Shown here: piece by piece, positions 36,111 through 42,780 of the stretch
Numbering within the stretch: the first letter of the stretch is position 1
Layout: each line of letters opens with the position of its first letter
Source: Streptomyces sp. NBC_00341
GTDB taxonomy: Bacteria; Actinomycetota; Actinomycetes; Streptomycetales; Streptomycetaceae
DNA: 64,000 nucleotides
Direction of reading: 5' to 3'
Assembly: GCF_041435055.1 (NCBI RefSeq)
Contig: NZ_CP108002.1
Span: 4,278,001 to 4,342,000 of the forward strand
Translations under genes and position numbers: made by a program
The notes under the pieces: generated by a model
What the model was told of the DNA's origin: nothing
Databases searched by the model: none
What the model saw: only the letters and a program-made list of their open reading frames with translations

Positions 36111-37002
36111 CAGCGCGGCCCGCCCGGCGAACGCGCTGCCCGACGGAGCCGGGCGGCCCGCCTCCGGCCGTACCCGGGAGTCGCCCGGCGGGGGCTTTCG
36201 CCGAGGCCTGACCGGAGCAGCGGTGAGGCGCCTCGCGGCCCGCGTCGGGCCGGGCTGCTCTGCGGTCCTGTTGGTGGCGGGCGTCTGGCAGCTGGTTCAC
36301 CTGCTCGGACTGTCGCCGGTGCTGCCCGCACCGGCGGCGGTCCTGCGCGACCTGTCCGACGCCTGGTCCGCGGGGACGCTCGGCCCAGGACTGCTGCACA
36401 GCCTGGGCCGCTGCCTCGCGGGGTTCGCGGCGTCCGCGGCGGTGGGGGTGCCCCTCGGTCTGCTGCTGCACCGGTTCGGGTTCCTGCGGGTGCCCCTCGC
36501 TCCGGCGCTGAGTGCCTTCCAGTCACTGCCGGCGGCGGTCCTGGTGCCCATCGCCGTGATCTGCCTCGGCACCTCGCAGGCCGCGGTGTACCTGGTGGTG
36601 CTCCTCGGCGCCGTTCCCTCGGTGGCGACCGGGGTCCTCACCGCGCTGGACCAGGTGCCGCCGCTCCTGGTGCGGGCGGGCCGGACCATGGGGGCGACGG
36701 GAGCGGCCGGGGTGCGCCACGTCCTGCTTCCGGCCGCCCTGCCCGGTGTGGTGGCCGCGCTCCGGCAGGGCTGGGCGTTCGGCTGGCGGGCCCTGATGAC
36801 GGCGGAGCTCATGGCGTCCACCCCCTTGCCCGGCCTCGGCCAGGTGCTCGACGCCGGGCGGCGCAGCGGTCGCCTGGGCCCGGTGCTGGCCGCCGCCCTG
36901 GTGATCCTGGCCGTCGGGGTGGTGGTCGAGACGGGGGTCTTCGGACCGGTGCAGCGCCGGGTCCTGCGCGCCCGCGGCCTGCCCGCAGCACAGGAGCGGT
37001 GA
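36097..37002 (+). CDS. Sulfonate-type ABC transporter permease
   Basis: A 301-residue integral membrane protein of the SsuC/TauC class with about six helices after a 45-residue polar N-terminus. It carries the permease EAA-type loop GRTMGATGAAGVRHVLLPAALPG, followed by GWAFGWRALMTAELM. It partners with the preceding ATPase (14-base overlap, GTG start at 36097). No substrate-binding protein gene follows. The next gene is convergent and belongs to the core chromosome, so this is the last gene of the island. A start within the frame further downstream cannot be excluded. Confidence 0.87.
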   Translation: MPAVDSAARPANALPDGAGRPASGRTRESPGGGFRRGLTGAAVRRLAARVGPGCSAVLLVAGVWQLVHLLGLSPVLPAPAAVLRDLSDAWSAGTLGPGLLHSLGRCLAGFAASAAVGVPLGLLLHRFGFLRVPLAPALSAFQSLPAAVLVPIAVICLGTSQAAVYLVVLLGAVPSVATGVLTALDQVPPLLVRAGRTMGATGAAGVRHVLLPAALPGVVAALRQGWAFGWRALMTAELMASTPLPGLGQVLDAGRRSGRLGPVLAAALVILAVGVVVETGVFGPVQRRVLRARGLPAAQER

Positions 37003-37050
37003 GCCCTGCGAGAGGCGGTCAGGGCCTTTCGTCCGGATCGGGCTGGGCTC

Positions 37051-37491
37051 TCAGCCGTACATCCGGCGCATCGCGAAGTCGACCATCTGCTCCACCGCCT
37101 TGGCGTCGAAGACCATGCGGTGCTCGCCCTCCATGTCGAGGACGAAGCCGTAGCCGGTGGGCAGCAGGTCGATCACCTCGGCACCCGTGATCACGAAGTA
37201 CTTGGACTCCTTGCCCGCGTAGAGCCGCAGCTCCTTGAGCGTGGTGAACATCGGGATGACGGGCTGCTGGGTGTTGTGCAGCGCGAGGAAGCCCGGGTTG
37301 TCACCGCGCGGGCAGTAGACCTTCGACGTCGCGAAGATCTGCTGGAAGTCCTCCGCGGCCAGCGAGCCGGTCGTGAAGGCCCGTACCGCGTCGCCCAGCG
37401 AGGGCGGCGAGGGTTCGGGATACAGCGGCTGCTCGCCGTAGCCGCCACCCATCGGCTGCTGTGCGCCCTGATTCTGGTCGTAGCCGTACAT
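37051..37491 (-). CDS. SseB family protein
   Basis: A 146-residue protein with a flexible Gly/Gln/Pro-rich N-terminus (MYGYDQNQGAQQPMGGGYG) and an SseB-type domain at about 40-140: AEDFQQIFATSKVYCPRGD, VIPMFTTLKELRLYAG, and LLPTGYGFVLDMEGEHRM. The function of SseB domains in actinobacteria is unclear. I chose ATG at 37491 for the family-like N-terminus, though its ribosome site is weak. ATG at 37515, preceded by AAGGTGGAG, is an alternative. In my recollection an equivalent gene sits just before the acyl-CoA dehydrogenase in other Streptomyces, which marks the right border of the island. Confidence 0.8.
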   Translation of the reverse strand: MYGYDQNQGAQQPMGGGYGEQPLYPEPSPPSLGDAVRAFTTGSLAAEDFQQIFATSKVYCPRGDNPGFLALHNTQQPVIPMFTTLKELRLYAGKESKYFVITGAEVIDLLPTGYGFVLDMEGEHRMVFDAKAVEQMVDFAMRRMYG

Positions 37492-37655
37492 GGGACAAAG
37501 AGTAATCGGACACATCTCCACCTTGAGGGGTTGCGTCTTATTACTGGCGGGTAGCATCATCGTACGGGGTCACCTGACAACGACCCCGTCCGCGAGTCCG
37601 GGCCACCCCTCCACGGGGCGCTGCGCGCCACTGCTATTGATTACGGAGCCTTCCC

Positions 37656-39482
37656 ATGGGGCACTACAAGTCGAATCTCCGCGACATCGAGTTCAACCTC
37701 TTCGAGGTCCTCGGGCGCGACAAGGTGTACGGCACCGGACCGTTCGCGGAGATGGACGTCGAGACCGCGAAGAGCATCCTCGACGAGGTCACCCGCCTCG
37801 CGGAGAACGAGCTCGCCGACTCCTACGCCGACGCCGACCGCAACCCGCCGGTCTTCGACCCGGAGACCAACACCGCACCGGTCCCGGACACCTTCAAGAA
37901 GTCGTACCAGGCGTTCATGGACTCCGAGTACTGGCGCCTGGGCCTCCCCGAGGAGATCGGCGGCACCACCTCCCCGCGCTCCCTGATCTGGGGTTACGCG
38001 GAGCTGCTGCTCGGCGCCAACCCGGCCGTGTGGATGTACTCCTCCGGTCCGGCCTTCGCCGGCATCCTCTTCGACGAGGGCAACGACGCGCAGAAGAAGA
38101 TCGCCGAGATCGCCGTCGAGAAGCAGTGGGGCTCGACGATGGTGCTGACCGAGCCGGACGCCGGTTCCGACGTCGGCGCGGGCCGCACGAAGGCCGTCGA
38201 GCAGGAGGACGGCTCCTGGCACATCGAGGGTGTGAAGCGCTTCATCACCTCGGGCGAGCACGACATGTCCGAGAACATCATCCACTACGTGCTGGCCCGC
38301 CCCGAGGGCGCCGGACCGGGCACCAAGGGCCTCTCGCTCTTCATGGTCCCGAAGTTCCACTTCGACTGGACCACCGGCGAGCTGGCCGAGCGCAACGGCG
38401 TGTACGCGACGAACGTCGAGCACAAGATGGGCCTCAAGGCGTCCAACACCTGCGAGATGACGTTCGGCGACCAGCACCCCGCCAAGGGCTGGCTGATCGG
38501 TGACAAGCACGACGGCATCCGCCAGATGTTCCGCATCATCGAGTTCGCCCGCATGATGGTCGGCACGAAGGCCATCGCGGCGCTCTCGACCGGTTACCTC
38601 AACGCGCTGGAGTACGCCAAGGAGCGCGTCCAGGGCACCGACCTGTCGCAGTTCATGGACAAGACGGCTCCCAAGGTCACCATCACGCACCACCCCGACG
38701 TGCGCCGCTCCCTCATGACGCAGAAGGCGTACGCCGAGGGCATGCGCTCGCTCGTGCTCTACACCGCCTCCGTCCAGGACGCGATCCAGGAGAAGGAGAC
38801 CGCGGGCGAGGACGCGAAGGCGCTGCACGGCCTCAACGACCTGCTCCTCCCGATCGTGAAGGGCTACGGCTCGGAGAAGTCGTACGAGCAGCTCGCGCAG
38901 TCGCTCCAGACCTTCGGCGGCTCCGGGTACCTCCAGGAGTACCCGATCGAGCAGTACATCCGTGACGCCAAGATCGACACGCTGTACGAGGGCACGACGG
39001 CCATCCAGGGCCAGGACTTCTTCTTCCGGAAGATCGTCCGCGACCAGGGCGCCTCGCTCAACGCGCTCTCCGAGGAGATCAAGAAGTTCCTCGCGGGCGC
39101 CCAGGGCAACGAGGAGCTGTCCGGCGCGCTGGACTCGCTCGCCAAGGCCGCCGTGGACCTGGAGGCGATCGTCGGCACGATGATCACCGACCTCACCGCG
39201 ACCGGCGAGGACGTGAAGAACATCTACAAGGTGGGCCTGAACACCACCCGCCTGCTGCTGGCCTCCGGCGATGTCGTCGTCGGCTACCTGCTGCTCAAGG
39301 GCGCGGCCGTGGCCGCCGAGAAACTGCCGAGCGCCTCCGCCAAGGACGTCGCCTTCTACCAGGGCAAGATCGCCGCCGCGAAGTTCTTCGCCGCGAACGT
39401 CCTGCCCGGCGTCGGCGCGGAGCGCGCACTCGCCGAGTCCGTCGACAACTCCCTGATGGAGCTGGACGAGGCCGCGTTCTAG
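37656..39482 (+). CDS. Acyl-CoA dehydrogenase (FadE type, 608 residues)
   Basis: A large acyl-CoA dehydrogenase with an N-terminal helical extension ([20 protein letters not shown]), FAD-binding segments ([28 protein letters not shown]), [20 protein letters not shown], the [12 protein letters not shown] segment containing the usual C-terminal catalytic Glu, and a C-terminal extension of about 120 residues. It introduces a double bond in acyl-CoA during beta-oxidation. Chain-length preference is not readable. The 164-base upstream region shows no clear operator. Transcribed away from the SseB gene. Confidence 0.9.
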   Translation: MGHYKSNLRDIEFNLFEVLGRDKVYGTGPFAEMDVETAKSILDEVTRLAENELADSYADADRNPPVFDPETNTAPVPDTFKKSYQAFMDSEYWRLGLPEEIGGTTSPRSLIWGYAELLLGANPAVWMYSSGPAFAGILFDEGNDAQKKIAEIAVEKQWGSTMVLTEPDAGSDVGAGRTKAVEQEDGSWHIEGVKRFITSGEHDMSENIIHYVLARPEGAGPGTKGLSLFMVPKFHFDWTTGELAERNGVYATNVEHKMGLKASNTCEMTFGDQHPAKGWLIGDKHDGIRQMFRIIEFARMMVGTKAIAALSTGYLNALEYAKERVQGTDLSQFMDKTAPKVTITHHPDVRRSLMTQKAYAEGMRSLVLYTASVQDAIQEKETAGEDAKALHGLNDLLLPIVKGYGSEKSYEQLAQSLQTFGGSGYLQEYPIEQYIRDAKIDTLYEGTTAIQGQDFFFRKIVRDQGASLNALSEEIKKFLAGAQGNEELSGALDSLAKAAVDLEAIVGTMITDLTATGEDVKNIYKVGLNTTRLLLASGDVVVGYLLLKGAAVAAEKLPSASAKDVAFYQGKIAAAKFFAANVLPGVGAERALAESVDNSLMELDEAAF

Positions 39483-39603
39483 GCTTCACCGCTCAAGATC
39501 GTCAACACGCACCGTCACCCGGACACGCTTTCGGGTGGCGGTGCTGTCGTATGGGGTGGGTACGCTGAGTAAAGGTCCGAGAATCCCGTCCATGGGAGGA
39601 ACC

Positions 39604-40215
39604 ATGACTGCCGAGGCACTGCCCGAAGCGTCGCAGCTGCGCCGCGACGATTCCACGTGGCCGGTCCCGCCGGAGGACGGCTACACCGTGGACGAATTCT
39701 TCACGCTTGACCTCCCGCCGCACACAGAGCTGATCGACGGGAGCCTGGTTTTCGTGAGTCCGCAGCGAAAATTCCACACGCTGGCGATGTACCTGCTGGA
39801 GCAGGGGCTGCGCCTGCACGTTCCCGAGGCTCTGCGGGTACGCCGGGAGATGGCGGTCGTACTGGGCAGGCGGAATGTGCCGGAGCCGGATCTCGTCGTG
39901 GTGAAGGCGGACGGTGAGGGAGGCCTTCGGCAGACCCGGTACCAAGCCGCCGACGTCCTGCTCGCCGTAGAAGTCGTCTCGCCCGACTCCGAGGACCGCG
40001 ACCGTGACACCAAGCCGCACAAGTACGCGGCGGCGGGCATCCCGCACTTCTGGCGGGTCGAGATGAGCGGCGAGCACGACCGGCCCGCGGTGTGGACGTA
40101 CGAATACGACGCGACGCACAAGACCTACGTCTCCACCGGCGTCCACCGCGACCGGCTCAAGCTCTCCGTTCCCTACGACATCGATATCGATCTGACAGCG
40201 ATCGACACGCTCTGA
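39604..40215 (+). CDS. Uma2 family restriction-endonuclease-fold protein
   Basis: A 203-residue protein of the Uma2/DUF820 family, a PD-(D/E)XK nuclease-like fold greatly expanded in Streptomyces and cyanobacteria: YTVDEFFTLDLPPHTELIDG, then VPEPDLVVVKAD, LLAVEVVSPDSEDRDRDTK with the candidate catalytic Glu and downstream Lys, and KYAAAGIPHFWRVE. Cellular role unknown. ATG at 39604 is supported by GGGAGGA upstream. It is preceded by a 120-base gap after the dehydrogenase gene that holds an imperfect GC-rich repeat, and is followed 60 bases later by a lipoprotein gene. Confidence 0.85.
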   Translation: MTAEALPEASQLRRDDSTWPVPPEDGYTVDEFFTLDLPPHTELIDGSLVFVSPQRKFHTLAMYLLEQGLRLHVPEALRVRREMAVVLGRRNVPEPDLVVVKADGEGGLRQTRYQAADVLLAVEVVSPDSEDRDRDTKPHKYAAAGIPHFWRVEMSGEHDRPAVWTYEYDATHKTYVSTGVHRDRLKLSVPYDIDIDLTAIDTL

Positions 40216-40274
40216 CAGCCGCCGTCCGTGCCTTCCCTATGATCGGAGCCCGATTCCGAGGGGGAGGCCGGCAC

Positions 40275-40949
40275 ATGAGTCGTCCGGGCAAGCGGTGGTA
40301 CGTACGGGGCGCGGCGGTCGGGACGGTGGCGCTGCTGCTCGCGGGCTGCGGTGGCGGGGACGGCGGTGGCGGGGACGCCTCGAAGGCGCTCGGCAAGGCG
40401 GAGCTCCTGTCGGTGCTGCCGGACGCGAAGGCGCTGCCGGGCTGGCGGACCGTGGCGGAGCCGGAGGCGCAGAAGCCGGTGGCCGAGTACCCGCCGCCGG
40501 TCTGCCAGGTGCCCGACAAGAAGAAGCGGCAGGCCACCTGCGGGGAGATCACGTTCTGGGGCGTTTCCTCGTTCGTCCGCAAGCCCGACGTGACCTCGCT
40601 GAACTTCTGGACCCTCGCCTACAAGGACGAGAAGACGGCCGACGCCGCCTATGACGCGCTGAACGCGTACTACGGCGGGGACAGGGTCGGGGTGGGCGCG
40701 AAACCGGTCGGGATAGGTGAGCCGGGGGCGGAGCGCGAGGCCAACCGGGCCGGAACGGGCACCATGGGCGGCCCCGCCACCATCACCCAACTCCGGGTCG
40801 GCACCCTCGTCCTGGGCATCAGCACCGGGACCCAGGGCAAGTCGGCCGTACCCGACGCGGAGGTCAAGGCCCTCGCCGCGATGGTCGCGGACCGGGCCCA
40901 GCAGGCGCAGGACGGCGAGAAGCCGTCCGCCGCGGTGACCGGACGATAG
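40275..40949 (+). CDS. Secreted lipoprotein of unknown function
   Basis: A 224-residue protein starting at ATG 40275 with GGGGAGG upstream. A basic, hydrophobic signal ends in lipobox LLAGC (Cys25) and a Gly/Asp-rich spacer. The mature domain contains LLSVLPDAKALPGWRTV, a cysteine pair (CQVPDKKKRQATC) that may form a disulfide, and SLNFWTLAYKDEKTADAAYD. I recognise the general pattern of Streptomyces lipoproteins with a PknH-sensor-like or similar extracellular fold but cannot name a family. It follows the Uma2 gene on the same strand. Confidence 0.75.
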   Translation: MSRPGKRWYVRGAAVGTVALLLAGCGGGDGGGGDASKALGKAELLSVLPDAKALPGWRTVAEPEAQKPVAEYPPPVCQVPDKKKRQATCGEITFWGVSSFVRKPDVTSLNFWTLAYKDEKTADAAYDALNAYYGGDRVGVGAKPVGIGEPGAEREANRAGTGTMGGPATITQLRVGTLVLGISTGTQGKSAVPDAEVKALAAMVADRAQQAQDGEKPSAAVTGR

Positions 40950-41010
40950 CGGTGCGTCACCGGGGGGCGACGGTGAAAACTCCCGCTCATGCCTGGTTAA
41001 AGTGAAGAAC

Positions 41011-42339
41011 ATGAGTTCTTCCCTCCGCTTCGACCGCGGGCACACCGACGATCTGATGGCCTTCCTGATGGACTGCCCCTCCCCGTACCACGCCGTGGCG
41101 ACCGCCGCGTCGAGGCTGGAGAGGGCCGGTTTCCGGCAGGTCGAGGAGACGGCGGCCTGGGACGGGTCCAGCGGCGGGAAGTACGTGCTGCGCGGCGGCG
41201 CGATCGTGGCCTGGTACGTGCCGGAGGGCGCCGAGGCCCACACCCCGTTCCGGATCGCGGGCGCGCACACCGACTCACCGAACCTGCGCGTGAAGCCGCT
41301 GCCCGACACGGGCGCCCACGGCTGGCGGCAGGTCGCCGTGGAGGTCTACGGCGGCACGCTCCTCAACACCTGGCTGGACCGGGACCTCGGCCTCGCCGGG
41401 CGCATCTCGCTCCGAGGGGGCACCTCCCAGGCCGGAGGCTCTGGGGGAGGCACGCAGCGGCTGGTCAACATCGACCGGCCGCTGCTGCGTGTCCCGCAGC
41501 TGGCCGTGCACCTGGACCGGTCGGCCAACCCCGACGGGCTCAAGCTCGACCGGCAGAAGCACATGCAGCCGATCTGGGGCCTGGGCGACGTGGAGGAGGG
41601 CGACCTCATCCGGTTCGTCGCCGAGGAGGCGGGGGTCGACGCCGAGGACATCACCGGCTGGGACCTGATGCCGCACCCCGTCGAGGCGCCGTCCTACCTG
41701 GGCCGTGACCGCGAGCTGGTGGCCGGGCCCCGGATGGACAACCTGCTCTCGGTGCACGCGGCGGTCGCCGCGCTCGCCGCCGTCGCCGGACAGCCCGACG
41801 CGGAGATCCCGTACATCCCGGTACTGGCCGCCTTCGACCACGAGGAGAACGGCTCGCAGTCCGACACGGGTGCGGACGGACCGCTGCTCGGCACGGTCCT
41901 GGAGCGCTCGGTGTTCGCCCGCGGCGGTACGTACGAGGACCGGGCCCGCGCCTTCGCCGGGACCGTCTGCCTCTCCTCCGACACCGGCCACGCGATCCAC
42001 CCCAACTACGCCGAGCGGCACGACCCGACGCACCACCCGGTCGTCAACGGCGGACCGATCCTCAAGACCAACGTCAACATGCGGTACGCGACCGACGGCA
42101 GCGGCCGGGCCGTCTTCGCGGCCTCGTGCGAGAAGGCGGGCGTGCCGTGGCAGACGTTCGTCTCCAACAACTCGATGCCCTGCGGCACCACGATCGGGCC
42201 GATCACCGCCGCCCGGCACGGCATCCAGACCGTCGACATCGGCGTCGCCATCCTGTCGATGCACAGCGCCCGTGAGCTGTGCGGGGCCGACGACCCGCAC
42301 CTGCTGGCGACCGCCCTGGCGTCGTTCCTGGCGGGCTGA
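41011..42339 (+). CDS. apeB: M18 family aminopeptidase
   Basis: A 442-residue cytosolic metallo-aminopeptidase: CPSPYHAVATAASRLERAGF, the zinc ligands in IAGAHTDSPNLRVKPLPD, MDNLLSVHAAVAAL, FDHEENGSQSDTGADGPLL and the C-terminal STGHAIHPNYAERHDP-like block (here SDTGHAIHPNYAERHDP). It removes N-terminal, often acidic, residues from peptides. The N-terminus MSSSLRFDRGHTDD is taken from ATG 41011. A GTG at 41002 is in frame. An inserted loop of about 13 residues (GGTSQAGGSGGG) is encoded by a palindromic repeat at 41416-41453. Confidence 0.9.
   Translation: MSSSLRFDRGHTDDLMAFLMDCPSPYHAVATAASRLERAGFRQVEETAAWDGSSGGKYVLRGGAIVAWYVPEGAEAHTPFRIAGAHTDSPNLRVKPLPDTGAHGWRQVAVEVYGGTLLNTWLDRDLGLAGRISLRGGTSQAGGSGGGTQRLVNIDRPLLRVPQLAVHLDRSANPDGLKLDRQKHMQPIWGLGDVEEGDLIRFVAEEAGVDAEDITGWDLMPHPVEAPSYLGRDRELVAGPRMDNLLSVHAAVAALAAVAGQPDAEIPYIPVLAAFDHEENGSQSDTGADGPLLGTVLERSVFARGGTYEDRARAFAGTVCLSSDTGHAIHPNYAERHDPTHHPVVNGGPILKTNVNMRYATDGSGRAVFAASCEKAGVPWQTFVSNNSMPCGTTIGPITAARHGIQTVDIGVAILSMHSARELCGADDPHLLATALASFLAG
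41416..41453. repeat. In-frame palindromic repeat within the aminopeptidase gene
   Basis: Sequence GGGGGCACCTCCCAG, a 10-base centre, then CTGGGGGAGGCAC. Arms CCTCCCAG (41423-41430) and CTGGGGGAGG (41441-41450) can pair. I recall this GGGGGCACCTCCC...GGGGGAGGCAC pattern as a common small Streptomyces repeat. It encodes a Gly/Ser-rich loop and keeps the frame. Confidence 0.7.
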
Positions 42340-42438
42340 CCGAAACACCAACCGTGTTCTCGGACATGGGTGTTGCCGGGCCGGGTATCCGCTCGATACA
42401 CGGCCCGGAGCTTCCGGGGCGTCGAGGAGGCGGAACTC

Positions 42439-42657
42439 ATGGGACTCGGAGGATGCATCCTTCTCATCGGTGCAGGGGCGATACTCGCCTTCGCGACCGA
42501 CTGGGAGATGGACAGCGTCAACGTCGACATGGTCGGCTGGATCATGATGATCGTCGGCATCATCGGCGTGTTCGTCTACGCGAGTGTCATGCGGCGCCGC
42601 CGCATGGTCGTACCCCCCACCACCACAGTGGTTTCCGAGGACGAACGCCACCTGTGA
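42439..42657 (+). CDS. DUF6458-like small membrane protein
   Basis: A 72-residue protein with two predicted transmembrane helices (GCILLIGAGAILAFA and MVGWIMMIVGIIGVFVYASV) joined by an acidic hairpin (TDWEMDSVNVD) and a short basic/Pro tail. The pattern GLGxxLLxxGAILxFAV..DVDMVGxIL is typical of the DUF6458 family of actinobacteria. Function unknown. The ATG at 42439 is preceded by GAGGAGG. Stands alone between the aminopeptidase and the SARP gene. Confidence 0.75.
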   Translation: MGLGGCILLIGAGAILAFATDWEMDSVNVDMVGWIMMIVGIIGVFVYASVMRRRRMVVPPTTTVVSEDERHL

Positions 42658-42780
42658 CCCGGGCGGGTGCGCCCCGTGGACCGGGCGCACCCCCTCCCAG
42701 CCCCCGGGCGGCGCCGGATATTCTGGCGCCCTGTCCGTGACCCGGCACCGGGCGCGTCACACCCGGAAGGGGAGCCGCTC

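Noticed and set aside
17487..37002. Mycothiol- or bacillithiol-like pathway
   Set aside because: The deacetylase is CE4 rather than LmbE type, there is no MshC-like ligase, and a sulfotransferase with APS synthesis points to sulfation.
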